Part shown: in pieces, positions 8,206 to 17,261 of the stretch
How the letters are laid out: the number at the start of each line of letters is the position of its first letter
Position numbering within the stretch: position 1 is the stretch's first letter
Assembly: GCA_016287245.1 (NCBI GenBank)
Contig: JAEEWG010000001.1
Span: 124,001-188,000, forward strand
Direction: 5' to 3'
Length of the DNA: 64,000 nucleotides
From: Clostridia bacterium
GTDB lineage: Bacteria; Bacillota; Clostridia; Saccharofermentanales; Saccharofermentanaceae
Notes under the pieces: generated by a model
Told to the model about the DNA's origin: nothing
Seen by the model: the letters and a program-made list of their open reading frames with translations, nothing else
Databases searched by the model: none
Translations under genes and position numbers: made by a program

Positions 8206-9999
8206 ATGATTAAACAAGGAAAGACTATAAAAAGGGCCGGATCACTGATCCTTACGGCCGCGATGGCATTTGCCATCTGCCCGAATCTTTTGACGGAAAA
8301 GAAGGTCATAGCTGATTTTACCAAGACGAAAGAGAATACACGTATCGGTTCTTCGAGAATGTCATCGCCCAAAAAGCCTGCAGCTGCTTCGGATGCATGG
8401 AAGGGCAGTTATGTGTATTTCGGAAAATATGAGGGGACTCCGGTGAAGTATCGTGTACTTTGTCCGAGTACTTCAAGATTTGGAGTATCGTCTCTGTTTT
8501 TGGATTGTGACAGCATACTCTATTATGATTCTTTCGACAGAGACGGAGTGCCGAATTCCGGCGCAACTCGCTCCAACGACTGGGGATATAGCGATATCCG
8601 CAATACCATGAATGGTTCCGCATTCTTAAATAAGGCAAACGGATTTACATCTATTGAGCGCAATTCGATCGCCAAGAGTACGATCGGCTCCCATAAACTT
8701 AACCTGGAACTGTCCACAAATGAGACATATGAGACGTATACACCTTTAAAAGGAGAGAAGATCTTCCTTCTGGATATCGAAGATGTATTAAATGCCGACT
8801 ATGGATATCTGCCGTTTTCAGGATACAGCTCGGACGACTGGGACTGGTCGAATATCGTCAGCAGGATCAAGAAGTCCGGTGGATCTGCCGGAATGTGGTG
8901 GCTGCGATCTGCTCCGGTGAACTACAGTTCGGATGTCGGTAAGATCGATTTCGACGGTTATCAGGGTTCTGGCGAAGTGTATTATGGTTTCGGCGTAAGT
9001 CCTGCTTTCAACGTGGATTCTTCTACGATCCTTTTCTCGTCGGCGGTCTCCGGTTCGTATGGAACGATCGGTGCCGAGTATAAGCTGACATTGAAAGACT
9101 CTGCTATGAATGTTGCCGTCACTTCAGGAAAGAAAGTGTCTTTTTCCGGTTCAAAAGTGACAGTACCATTTACCGTGTCCGGATCGAGGACCTCTTCGAT
9201 CAACCAGATGTCTGTTCTGATCACAGATAAGGACTATTTCGAAGATGGTGCCAATATCCTTTATTATGGAAAAGTGAATGTCTCCGGCTCTATTAATTCC
9301 AGTGGAACAGCTACTTTTGAGCTGCCGAGTGATCTTTCGCTCGGATACTGGGGCATAAAGTATAAGATCTATCTTGTTCCGGAAGAGATCCGCGGAAATC
9401 ACGAGACGGATTATGCCGGAAAACCCTTTAAACTGAATCCTGCACTTTCTTCGACGACGAATTTAAGTGCCCAGGCAGCAGGGAAAAATCAGGTCAGATT
9501 AAAGTGGAACTCCGTGGTAGGTGCAGACGGATATCTCGTATATGCCATGAAGAACTCCAAGTACTCATATGTAGGAATGACACGTGCCGGCTATACATAT
9601 CTGGATAAGAATGCTCTGGATAACGATTACAACTATTACTGGGTCTTCCCGTATTATAAAGACAACAATGGCACCATGATCACAGGCAACTGTAAAAACT
9701 ATGTGTATGCAAAAGGTGTCTGTGCGGCGGTTTCTAATCTGAAAGCCACGTCTGTGAGTGGCGGTGTGAAACTGACATGGTCGGCTTCATCTACGGCACA
9801 GGGTTATCTTATCTACGGGATCACCGGATCCAATAATAGTTATCACTATCTCGGTATGGCTTCCGGAACCACCTATACGGATAAGACAGCTTCTTCCTCG
9901 CAGTATAACTACTACTGGGTATATCCGTATCACAAGGATTCAAGCGGAAATATCGTCGCGGGACTTACCGGCAAGTATACATACGGGCGGGCTCTCTGA
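8206..9999 (+). CDS. Secreted protein, DUF6273-like domain plus two fibronectin-III-like repeats
   Basis: Function is unknown. The 597 residues begin with a signal peptide (basic stretch, then a hydrophobic segment ending near residue 30). Residues about 60-270 have the look of the DUF6273 family found in extracellular proteins of Clostridia, with YVYFGKYEGTPVKYRV, a WGYSDIRNTMNG segment and WWLRSAP. A beta-rich middle follows. The end holds two similar repeats of about 85 residues starting near 420 and 510. Each has an LKWNS or LTWSA strand and a YNYYWVFPY or YNYYWVYPY strand, as in fibronectin-III folds. No LPXTG or membrane anchor is seen at the C-terminus. The ATG at 8206 has GGGAG 8 bases upstream; the in-frame ATG at 8191 has none. 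Confidence 0.7.
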   Translation: MIKQGKTIKRAGSLILTAAMAFAICPNLLTEKKVIADFTKTKENTRIGSSRMSSPKKPAAASDAWKGSYVYFGKYEGTPVKYRVLCPSTSRFGVSSLFLDCDSILYYDSFDRDGVPNSGATRSNDWGYSDIRNTMNGSAFLNKANGFTSIERNSIAKSTIGSHKLNLELSTNETYETYTPLKGEKIFLLDIEDVLNADYGYLPFSGYSSDDWDWSNIVSRIKKSGGSAGMWWLRSAPVNYSSDVGKIDFDGYQGSGEVYYGFGVSPAFNVDSSTILFSSAVSGSYGTIGAEYKLTLKDSAMNVAVTSGKKVSFSGSKVTVPFTVSGSRTSSINQMSVLITDKDYFEDGANILYYGKVNVSGSINSSGTATFELPSDLSLGYWGIKYKIYLVPEEIRGNHETDYAGKPFKLNPALSSTTNLSAQAAGKNQVRLKWNSVVGADGYLVYAMKNSKYSYVGMTRAGYTYLDKNALDNDYNYYWVFPYYKDNNGTMITGNCKNYVYAKGVCAAVSNLKATSVSGGVKLTWSASSTAQGYLIYGITGSNNSYHYLGMASGTTYTDKTASSSQYNYYWVYPYHKDSSGNIVAGLTGKYTYGRAL

Positions 10000-10029
10000 C
10001 CGGTTCTTTTCTAAAAGAAGGAGGACATA

Positions 10030-11037
10030 ATGCCCCTGAAGATCAGCTCAGAAACTTTTCCGGATGAAATATTCCGAAATGAAATATCGAAGAGATTCGA
10101 TACGGATTCTGACGGTCTTTTAACTGATGAGGAGATCGGGAAGATCAGGGAGATCGACGTAAGTTTTTTTAGAGTGGGTTCACTTTGCGGGATCGAGCAC
10201 TTTGAAAACCTCGAGAGGCTTACTTGTTATGGAAATAACCTCACATCTCTCGACTGCTCGAGGAATCTTCGGCTGAAGGTCCTGGAATGCGGAATGAATG
10301 AGATATCGGAGCTTGACGTGAGTTCCAACCATGCCCTGACCCATCTGGACTGCGGGAATAATCCCATCGCTGCGATCGATCTGAGCCATAACCCGGAACT
10401 CCTGGAATTGCGCGTCGGCGGGAGTTTCCGGATGGAAAACCTGGATGTTTCTCATAATCTGAAACTTAAAAAACTCTCTTGTGAGAAATGCAATCTCCGA
10501 AAACTGGATCTGTCCGTTAATAAGGAACTCGAGATCCTTCAGTGCACGGACTGCGGTCTTCCGCATCTGGAAGTGAATCACAACAGAAAACTTACGGAAC
10601 TTCGGTGTGATTCCAACTGCATCGATCGTCTCGATCTTTCGGCCAATATCCATCTGAAACATTTAAACTGCTGTAACTGCTATATTTCTGATATCTTCCT
10701 TTTCAACTGCGCGGAACTGATCGTCCTTGCATGTTCAGACAATCTTCTTACATCTCTTCGTGTATCGCATTGTCAGAATCTGGAGATGATCGAGTGTTCG
10801 AATAACAAACTTTCTGAACTCAACGTGGATTTCCTGAAATCTCTTCAGATGCTCGATATCCGTAAAAATATGATCGAACAGCTCGATATCCGTCATAACC
10901 ATTATCTTTCTGATTGTGCGGCAGAACGTGACAGAATGGAGTATGAGGATTTCTACGAGTACTATGACTGCTTTGATGACGGGGAGATCATCGTCTCTTT
11001 GAAATACGATACTTTTACGAAACTGGTCACAGAGTGA
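10030..11037 (+). CDS. Leucine-rich-repeat protein with an EF-hand-like loop, no signal peptide
   Basis: Function is unknown. Residues about 1-50 resemble the N-terminal cap seen in many clostridial surface LRR proteins, FPDEIFRNEI followed by an EF-hand-like calcium loop DTDSDGLLTDEE. Around ten leucine-rich repeats of 21-23 residues follow, of the LxxLDCSxNxL type with many Cys and Asn. The tail (about 300-335) is acidic and rich in Tyr. In contrast to most relatives I know, there is no signal peptide or anchor, so the protein may be cytoplasmic or exported by another route. AAGGAGG precedes the start by a few bases. The gene lies 30 bases after the secreted DUF6273-like gene and the two probably share a transcript ending in the terminator at 11057. 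Confidence 0.75.
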   Translation: MPLKISSETFPDEIFRNEISKRFDTDSDGLLTDEEIGKIREIDVSFFRVGSLCGIEHFENLERLTCYGNNLTSLDCSRNLRLKVLECGMNEISELDVSSNHALTHLDCGNNPIAAIDLSHNPELLELRVGGSFRMENLDVSHNLKLKKLSCEKCNLRKLDLSVNKELEILQCTDCGLPHLEVNHNRKLTELRCDSNCIDRLDLSANIHLKHLNCCNCYISDIFLFNCAELIVLACSDNLLTSLRVSHCQNLEMIECSNNKLSELNVDFLKSLQMLDIRKNMIEQLDIRHNHYLSDCAAERDRMEYEDFYEYYDCFDDGEIIVSLKYDTFTKLVTE

Positions 11038-11056
11038 TTATTTATTCTTTATATAG

Positions 11057-11092
11057 AAAAGGAGCGTTCCCGATAAGGAACGCTCCTTTTTG
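11057..11092. terminator. Bidirectional terminator between the LRR gene and pfp
   Basis: AAAAGGAGCGTTCC and GGAACGCTCCTTTT form a perfect 14-bp stem with a 6-base loop. Because it starts with A and ends with T runs, it can stop transcription from both convergent genes. Confidence 0.92.
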
Positions 11093-11118
11093 ATTTGCTT
11101 AATGTACTAAGATTGAGA

Positions 11119-12777
11119 TCAGGACTTTTCCAGAGCCAGTGTTCTGGTGGTCAGATCACAAACCTCTGCAGGTCCGTAGTACTGGATCGCACCCGGATAA
11201 GTGAAGCATGTCTCAACAGCCCACTTTTCACGGTTAGCTTCGAAATATTTGAACGGCTTGCCGTCGAGCTCAACAAGAGCCTTTCTGATAACCGGCTTAT
11301 CCTGACCGTTTCTTCTTTCCATATTCATCATCTTGGTGATCGGCATACCACCGGCAACCCACTCGTCAGCCGGCTTAGCGATGTTGGATACCTTGGAAAG
11401 ATAACCGGTAAAACCATACTGGATCAGCATGAAAGCGTTGAAACCGAGAGAGTAGCAGTAGTCAGCATCGAAGTTGGACGGGAAAGCGCAGCGGCCTTCG
11501 TAACCGAAGAAGTGGTGCTGAGCACCGAACTTGCCCTTATATGTGCCAGCTTCTTTTCTCTTAGCGAGCTCAGCCTTAACCATTTCGGAGAAGAGCTTTT
11601 CAGACTCAATGAGGGAAACCTGAACGTTACCGTGCGGGTCACGCTCGAGGAAGAGCTGCTGCTGGATGCCCTGCGGCAGGATGTCGAATACCTTGAAAGC
11701 GTCAGCGGAAAGACCGGCCTTGATGAAGTCGTACTTCGCGTTCCAGTCAGGAAGAGCATTGAAAGCAGCTGTCTTTTCGCCAGCGAGGAGCTCGTTGATC
11801 TCAGCGATGAGAGCAGAGAACTCAGGAACGAATTCTACGATACCTTCCGGAATGATCGCTACACCGAAGTTCTCGCCGTTGTTGCCACGTGTTTCAACTG
11901 CATCTGCGATGTAATTGGTGATCTGAGCAAGAGACATCTTCTTGGCAGCTACTTCCTCACCGATGAGGCAGATGTTCGGCTGTGTCTCCAGAGCGCACTC
12001 GAGTGCAACGTGAGAAGCGGAACGGCCCATTACCTTGATGAAGTGCCAGTACTTCTTAGCGGAGTTAGCATCACGCTCGATGTTGCCGATGAGCTCGGAA
12101 TATGTCTTGGTTGCTGTATCGAAACCGAAGGAAGCTTCAATATCTTCGTTCTTGAGGTCGCCGTCGATGGTCTTCGGGCAACCGATGACCTGGATACCTG
12201 TGTTGTTTGCAGCCATGTACTCAGCAAGTGTAGCCGCGTTAGTGTTGGAGTCATCACCACCGATGATAACGATAGCGGTAAGACCGTTTACCTTTGCGTT
12301 TTCTGCAACGATCGCAAACTGCTCCTGTGTCTCGAGCTTTGTTCTGCCGGAACCGATAATATCGAAACCGCCTGTATTTCTGTAAGAATCGATGAACTTG
12401 TCGTCGAACTCAACATAGTCATTCTTAAGAAGTCCGTCCGGACCGCCCTTGAAACCAAGGAGAACATTCTCTTTGTTGGTTGCCTTCAGAGCATCGTAAA
12501 GACCGGAGATAACGTTGTGTCCGCCCGGAGCCTGTCCACCGGAAAGGATAACGCCTACGACCTGCTTCTTTGCAACAGAAGTATTCTGGCCTTTTTCGAA
12601 AGTGATCTCCGGCTTACCGTATGTATTCGGGAAAAGAGCCTGGATCTTGTCCTGATCAGCTACGCTTGCTGTAGCTGCGCCTTCTTTTACGGAGATTTCT
12701 GAGATACCGTTTCTGAGCATGCCCGGAAGCTTCGGCTGATACTCATATCTGGCTTTCTGAAGTGGTGAAAGATTCAT
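11119..12777 (-). CDS. pfp: Diphosphate-dependent 6-phosphofructokinase
   Basis: The enzyme phosphorylates fructose 6-phosphate with pyrophosphate, reversibly, saving ATP in glycolysis. The 552 residues match the long PPi-PFK clade (about 550-560) rather than the 320-residue ATP enzymes. The phosphate-donor loop [10 protein letters not shown] lies near residue 75. The diagnostic GGDDS is present: the second Asp, where ATP enzymes have Gly, marks PPi use. The start at 12777 has AAGGAG 8 bases upstream; a GTG three codons earlier is too close to it. The gene is monocistronic, ending at the bidirectional terminator at 11057. Strong codon bias suggests high expression. No ATP-dependent PFK is present in this window. 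Confidence 0.95.
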   Translation of the reverse strand: MNLSPLQKARYEYQPKLPGMLRNGISEISVKEGAATASVADQDKIQALFPNTYGKPEITFEKGQNTSVAKKQVVGVILSGGQAPGGHNVISGLYDALKATNKENVLLGFKGGPDGLLKNDYVEFDDKFIDSYRNTGGFDIIGSGRTKLETQEQFAIVAENAKVNGLTAIVIIGGDDSNTNAATLAEYMAANNTGIQVIGCPKTIDGDLKNEDIEASFGFDTATKTYSELIGNIERDANSAKKYWHFIKVMGRSASHVALECALETQPNICLIGEEVAAKKMSLAQITNYIADAVETRGNNGENFGVAIIPEGIVEFVPEFSALIAEINELLAGEKTAAFNALPDWNAKYDFIKAGLSADAFKVFDILPQGIQQQLFLERDPHGNVQVSLIESEKLFSEMVKAELAKRKEAGTYKGKFGAQHHFFGYEGRCAFPSNFDADYCYSLGFNAFMLIQYGFTGYLSKVSNIAKPADEWVAGGMPITKMMNMERRNGQDKPVIRKALVELDGKPFKYFEANREKWAVETCFTYPGAIQYYGPAEVCDLTTRTLALEKS

Positions 12778-12950
12778 AATGAACACTCCTTTATAAAATA
12801 AATAATGAATACTGGTTTAATTCCTCATAAATGCTAAAACATATTCCCGATAAAGTAAAGAGTGAAATGTGATAATGTTTACAGATAATTCGCAATTTGG
12901 AATATGCATGAATGATATAATTCTTAATATGAGGTTAGTATGGGGGAAGA

Positions 12951-14078
12951 ATGATGACTTTCAGTTATAAAGTACGAAAGTTTACAAAGTTTATGCAGGG
13001 CGTGTTTGCCATCGGCAGATGGAAGACACTTAAGGAAGCTGCGACTTTTATCTACCTTTGTGCTACCGTTTTCCTTTTTGTCGTCGGTCTTTTCCTGTTT
13101 TCGTTCCTGAGTTTTATCATGGGCTATGAAAGTTTCGTGCCGATCCATGAGATGCCTCGTGATCAGGGACTGGTCCTTCTTACGATCTTCCTCGGAATGC
13201 TTCTGATCGATTTTCTAATGGGAACTTTCTTTGTATGGCTTTACGACCGCATGATCATGGCTCCGACAGAGAACATCATTAAGGAGATCTCCGAAAAGAC
13301 GGAGAAAGCAGCGGCTGCTTTCCCGGCAGAGATGCGCTCGCTCGTTGAAGAGAACCCGTTCATCAAGGTTTCTACGACAGGTACCTGGGTCGATTCGATT
13401 GATAAGTATATAACCATTGCCGGAAACGAGAAGTACTACGACGAGACGACCGGTTGCTTTAACAGAAAGTATTTCCAGCAGGTGCTTTCCCAGATGCTAA
13501 AGACGGAGATGCTCTGCGACATGAATAATGCCGGCACGATGAAGACTTACGGTAGCAGCGAATATGCGATCTTCATGATCGATATCGACCACTTTAAGCG
13601 CATCAACGACGAATTCGGCCATCAGTATGGTGACGTGATCCTGGCGCTTGTCGGAAAGACCCTCCGAAAGATCGTCGCGAATAAGGGCGTTGTCGTTCGA
13701 AACGGCGGTGAGGAATTCCTCCTGGTCGTCTGCCTGAATTACCCCGAGAGCATGGAGTCTTATGCGGAAAACGTCCGTGCGGTCTTTGAGAAGAATGTTC
13801 GCATCACAGGTCAGGGGGCAGGGAAGAACCGCCCGGTGACCTGCAGTATCGGCTATACGCCGTTCCCGCTCCTTAGGAATAACCCGACGGGCATCAGCGT
13901 TTCAGATCATGTAAAGATCGCCGACCAGGCTATGTATTTAAGTAAAACATGCGGAAGAAATACCTGGCGCGGTATCGAAGCGGTCCGTCCTCCGTATTCC
14001 GAGGACGAGCTTCAGAAGATGGTCGAATCCATCCTTTACGGCGAAGAAGAAAGATATATCCGCATTTTGTGCCCGTAA
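12951..14078 (+). CDS. Membrane-bound diguanylate cyclase (GGDEF protein)
   Basis: Two transmembrane helices (about residues 30-55 and 72-97) enclose a short outside loop. A linker and a GGDEF domain follow (about 165-350). The cyclase signature is GGEEF and the upstream FMIDIDHFKRINDEFGH segment carries the metal and substrate residues, so the domain should make cyclic di-GMP. The RxxD product-inhibition site, normally five residues before GGEEF, is absent (Ala-Asn-Lys-Gly there). No known sensory domain is seen, so the input may be the membrane part. TATAAT at 12916-12921 could be its -10, but the -35 is poor. GGGGGAAG precedes the ATG. Confidence 0.88.
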   Translation: MMTFSYKVRKFTKFMQGVFAIGRWKTLKEAATFIYLCATVFLFVVGLFLFSFLSFIMGYESFVPIHEMPRDQGLVLLTIFLGMLLIDFLMGTFFVWLYDRMIMAPTENIIKEISEKTEKAAAAFPAEMRSLVEENPFIKVSTTGTWVDSIDKYITIAGNEKYYDETTGCFNRKYFQQVLSQMLKTEMLCDMNNAGTMKTYGSSEYAIFMIDIDHFKRINDEFGHQYGDVILALVGKTLRKIVANKGVVVRNGGEEFLLVVCLNYPESMESYAENVRAVFEKNVRITGQGAGKNRPVTCSIGYTPFPLLRNNPTGISVSDHVKIADQAMYLSKTCGRNTWRGIEAVRPPYSEDELQKMVESILYGEEERYIRILCP

Positions 14079-14081
14079 GTA

Positions 14082-14110
14082 TTTACAAGTTCTTTTCGAT
14101 ATGCTATCAT
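14082..14110 (+). promoter_or_regulatory. Promoter of rpsO
   Basis: TTTACA, 17 bases, TATCAT. It begins just after the GGDEF gene stop, giving a leader of about 75 bases for rpsO. The leader contains GTGG-N10-CCAC and could serve S15 autoregulation, but I cannot match it to a known S15 leader class. Confidence 0.65.
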
Positions 14111-14191
14111 ACGCAAGTATTTTTCCGTGGACACAGTTTGTGGAAGGTTCCGACCACTTACTTTGCTACAGGACTATGGAGGTAAAGAACA

Positions 14192-14455
14192 ATGGGACAG
14201 ATCAACAAAGCTGAGATCATCAAAGAGTACGCTCTCAAAGAAGGCGACACAGGTTCTCCTGAGGTACAGATCGCGATTCTTTCTGCAAGAATCAATCACC
14301 TTACTGAGCACCTGAAGGTTCATCCGAACGATCACCACTCCCGTCGTGGTCTTCTGATGCTGGTAGGTCAGAGAAGAGGTCTTCTTGACTACCTCGCTCG
14401 TATCGACATTGAGCGTTATCGTTCTATCATTGCTCGTCTGAACATCAGAAAGTAA
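14192..14455 (+). CDS. rpsO: 30S ribosomal protein S15
   Basis: S15 binds 16S rRNA early in small-subunit assembly. The 87 residues are close to the family's usual 88-89 and include the hallmark [23 protein letters not shown] stretch split across residues 40-65. TGGAGGT lies about 10 bases before the ATG. It has its own promoter (14082) and terminator (14478) and lies upstream of pnp, the common rpsO-pnp pair. Confidence 0.98.
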   Translation: MGQINKAEIIKEYALKEGDTGSPEVQIAILSARINHLTEHLKVHPNDHHSRRGLLMLVGQRRGLLDYLARIDIERYRSIIARLNIRK

Positions 14456-14477
14456 TGTAAAACAATTAAGAAACAGG

Positions 14478-14513
14478 AAAGCCCTTTGTGAACTTCGCAA
14501 AGGGCTTTTTTCT
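14478..14513 (+). terminator. Rho-independent terminator of rpsO
   Basis: AAAGCCCTTTG pairs with CAAAGGGCTTT around a 9-base loop, followed by six or more T. Confidence 0.93.
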
Positions 14514-14622
14514 TCTGTCTGGGATTCGGATATTTGATATTTTCCGTTTCCGCTTGATTTTTTTGCCCGTTATATCTAATATAGGTATGTTGCGTTATTA
14601 TGCGCGCGTATAAAGATTTTAA

Positions 14623-14714
14623 GGGGAGTAGTGGGTAGATTGATATCCCGTCTCGCACGGAGTATGAATCTACAAGCTACCTCCTTATAAAATAGAATAA
14701 ATGGAGGTACATTT
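14623..14714 (+). promoter_or_regulatory. pnp leader with two mutually exclusive hairpins
   Basis: Hairpin A: GTAG (14628-14631) and GTAGATT (14635-14641) pair with CTAC (14677-14680) and AATCTAC (14667-14673), leaving a 3x3 internal loop. Hairpin B: TACCTCC (14678-14684) pairs with GGAGGTA (14703-14709), which is the pnp ribosome-binding site. The two share 14678-14680, so one excludes the other. This geometry fits a leader that opens or hides the start of pnp. In E. coli pnp autoregulates through its leader with RNase III; here the link is an inference. Confidence 0.5.
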
Positions 14715-16973
14715 ATGGAACGTATTTTTAAGACCGAACTGGCCGGACGTCCGCTCGTTGTCGAGACTGGTAAGCTGGCTCAGTTCACAAATGGCGCATG
14801 CCTGATCCGCTACGGTGAGACAGCTATCCTGTCCACGGTAACTGCATCTAAGACACCTCGTGAGGGCGTTGATTTCTTCCCGCTGTCTGTTGACTACGAA
14901 GAGAAGATGTATGCGGTTGGTAAGATCCCGGGTGGTTACATCAAGAGAGAAGGCCGTCCTTCCGAGAAGGCGATCCTGACATCCCGTGTTATTGACCGTC
15001 CGATCCGTCCTCTTTTCCCGAAGGACTTAAGGAATGACGTTGTTGTTTCCAACATGGTTATGTCTGTTGACCAGGATTGCTCTCCTGAGATCGCTGCCAT
15101 GATCGGTACATCTATTGCGATCGCTATTTCCGATATTCCGTGGAATGGCCCGGTCGGTGGTGTTGTTCTCGGCCTGATCGGTGATGACGTGATCATCAAC
15201 CCGACAGAAGAGCAGAGAAAAGAAAGCCGCATGTATGTCACTCTGGCAGGTACTGCTAAGAAGATCTGCATGGTTGAAGCAGGCGCAAACGAAGTTCCGG
15301 ATGAGACAATGCTCGAGGCGATCGCTATCGGTCATGAGACCATCAAGGAGATCGTTACATTCATCAACAGTATCGTAGCTGAGATCGGTAAAGAGAAGTT
15401 CACCTACGAGTCCGCAGATGTTCCGGAAGAAGTATTCACACTTGTTAAGGATTTTGCATGGGAGAAGATGCGTCAGGCAGTTCTCGCAGTAGATAAGTCC
15501 GTTCGTGATGCAAACATCGAAGCTCTTACCAAGGAGATCGAGGAATATCTTACCGAGCAGAACGAAGAGTATCTCCCGTATCTGGCAGATGCTGTATATA
15601 AGCTCGAAAAGAAGGTCGTTCGTAATTACCTCTTTAAGGAGCATGTCCGTGTTGACGGCCGCCGTCTGGATGAGATCCGTCCGCTGTCCTGCGATGTAGG
15701 ACTTCTCCCGAGAGTTCATGGTTCCGGTCTTTTCCAGCGTGGACAGACACAGGTCATGACCACATGTACACTGGCACCGCTGTCTTACTCTCAGACTTTG
15801 GATGGTCTCGATAACGAAGCTTCCAAGCGTTATATGCACTACTATAATATGCCGGGTTACTCCGTAGGTGAGGCAAAGGCTTCCCGTTCTCCGGGACGTC
15901 GTGAGATCGGTCACGGTGCTTTGGCAGAAAGATCCCTCGTACCGGTACTTCCGTCTGAGGAAGAGTTCCCGTATGCGATCCGTACTGTATCTGAGATCCT
16001 GATGTCCAACGGTTCCACATCCCAGGGTTCTGTATGTGCTTCTACTCTGGCTCTTATGGATGCCGGTGTTCCAATCAAGAAGCCGGTTGCCGGTATTTCC
16101 ACAGGTCTTATCGTGAACGAAGAAGATGAAAATGACTTCCTCGTATTCATGGATATCCAGGGCATCGAGGACTTCTTCGGTGATATGGACTTTAAGGTTG
16201 CAGGTACAGAAGACGGTATCACATCCATTCAGGTAGATATCAAGGTCGACGGTCTTTCTCTCGACATCATCAGAAAGGCTTTCGAGCTGACACAGAAGGG
16301 CAGAAAGCAGATCATCAATGAAGTACTGCTTCCGAGAATTTCTGCTCCGCGTGCTGAGCTTTCCAAGTATGCTCCGAGAATCATCACCATGCAGATCCCG
16401 GTCGACAAGATCCGTGAGGTCATTGGTACAGGCGGAAAGGTCATCAACAAGATCATCGCTGACACAGGCGCTCAGATCGACATCAACGATGACGGTATCC
16501 TCCACATCGCAACCCCGGATCAGGAAGCTGCTGCTAAGGCTATGGCGATCATCAAGGGTATCGTAGAGGATCCGGAAGTCGGCATCGAGTACGAAGGCGT
16601 AGTCACCAGACTTATGCAGTTTGGTGCATTCGTTGAGTTCCTGCCGGGTAAGGAAGGTCTTGTACATATTTCCAAGATGGCATGGGGCCGCGTGGAGAAC
16701 GTGGAAGATGCTGTTAAGGAAGGCGACGTCGTTAAGGTCAAGCTGACCGAGGTAGACAGCCAGGGCAGATACAACCTGTCCATGCGTGACTGCATGCCGA
16801 AGCCGGAAGGATACGTAGAAGAGGAGGCTGCTCCGAGAAGATCTGACCGTCCGAACCGTGAGCGTCGCGGCGGACACGGTGACCGCTTCGAGAAACGTCA
16901 GAGAAGAGACTTCAACGACAATGCCGCTGAAGAATCCACACCGCATCCGGGTTCCCGTTCCCGTGAGTTCTGA
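14715..16973 (+). CDS. pnp: Polyribonucleotide nucleotidyltransferase (PNPase)
   Basis: PNPase degrades RNA phosphorolytically from the 3' end as a trimer in the cytoplasm. The 752 residues show two RNase PH-like domains (about 1-220 and 315-545), a KH domain near 555-615 with VIGTGGKVINKI, and an S1 domain near 620-690. The last 50 residues are an Arg/Glu-rich low-complexity tail, making the protein longer than the usual 700. The stop codon lies in a palindrome (16968-16985), and a terminator follows at 17008. GGAGGTA precedes the ATG by 5 bases and may be hidden in the leader hairpin. Confidence 0.97.
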   Translation: MERIFKTELAGRPLVVETGKLAQFTNGACLIRYGETAILSTVTASKTPREGVDFFPLSVDYEEKMYAVGKIPGGYIKREGRPSEKAILTSRVIDRPIRPLFPKDLRNDVVVSNMVMSVDQDCSPEIAAMIGTSIAIAISDIPWNGPVGGVVLGLIGDDVIINPTEEQRKESRMYVTLAGTAKKICMVEAGANEVPDETMLEAIAIGHETIKEIVTFINSIVAEIGKEKFTYESADVPEEVFTLVKDFAWEKMRQAVLAVDKSVRDANIEALTKEIEEYLTEQNEEYLPYLADAVYKLEKKVVRNYLFKEHVRVDGRRLDEIRPLSCDVGLLPRVHGSGLFQRGQTQVMTTCTLAPLSYSQTLDGLDNEASKRYMHYYNMPGYSVGEAKASRSPGRREIGHGALAERSLVPVLPSEEEFPYAIRTVSEILMSNGSTSQGSVCASTLALMDAGVPIKKPVAGISTGLIVNEEDENDFLVFMDIQGIEDFFGDMDFKVAGTEDGITSIQVDIKVDGLSLDIIRKAFELTQKGRKQIINEVLLPRISAPRAELSKYAPRIITMQIPVDKIREVIGTGGKVINKIIADTGAQIDINDDGILHIATPDQEAAAKAMAIIKGIVEDPEVGIEYEGVVTRLMQFGAFVEFLPGKEGLVHISKMAWGRVENVEDAVKEGDVVKVKLTEVDSQGRYNLSMRDCMPKPEGYVEEEAAPRRSDRPNRERRGGHGDRFEKRQRRDFNDNAAEESTPHPGSRSREF

Positions 16974-17007
16974 TCCTGATCAGAAATTCTGATTTAGTAA
17001 ATGCAAG

Positions 17008-17043
17008 AGGACTGTTTCTTTTAAAAGAGACAGTCCTTTTTTC
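17008..17043 (+). terminator. Rho-independent terminator of pnp
   Basis: AGGACTGTTTCTTTT and AAAAGAGACAGTCCT are complementary over 15 bases with one G-U pair, then a T run. Confidence 0.92.
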
Positions 17044-17099
17044 TTTGTTTTAAAGGGCTTGAAAAACAGTTTTATGTAAGGTATTTTGCTCTGATTTTG

Positions 17100-17127
17100 T
17101 TGACACATGGTACTGTTGTGTTAGAAT
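17100..17127 (+). promoter_or_regulatory. Promoter of tRNA-Pro
   Basis: TTGACA, 16 bases, TAGAAT. The tRNA begins 11 bases after the -10, as expected for a stable RNA gene. Confidence 0.75.
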
Positions 17128-17138
17128 TTATTTAGCGT

Positions 17139-17215
17139 CGGGGTGTAGCTCAGCTGGCTAGAGTGCTTGCTTGGGGTGCAAGAGGTCGCCTGTTCAAGTC
17201 AGGTCACTCCGACCA
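17139..17215 (+). tRNA. tRNA-Pro (anticodon GGG)
   Basis: The 77 bases fold as a cloverleaf. The acceptor CGGGGTG pairs with CACTCCG (one G-U), the D-arm contains AGCTCAGCTGGCTAGAG, the anticodon stem CTTGC/GCAAG encloses the loop TTGGGGT with GGG at 17173-17175, and the T-arm contains GTTCAAGTC. The discriminator is A and CCA is encoded. G follows the anticodon, as in tRNA-Pro. The next protein gene starts 46 bases later and could be co-transcribed, since no terminator is seen between them. Confidence 0.95.
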
Positions 17216-17261
17216 CCTATTTTTACTGTTGCAATATGAATAGTTGCAGAGGAGGTATATT

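Noticed and set aside
11095..12702. 535-codon open frame on the + strand opposite pfp
   Set aside because: pfp on the minus strand carries all catalytic motifs; this frame begins at the terminator and has none.
15027..16946. 639-codon open frame on the minus strand opposite pnp
   Set aside because: Low-complexity product without motifs, an effect of pnp codon usage.
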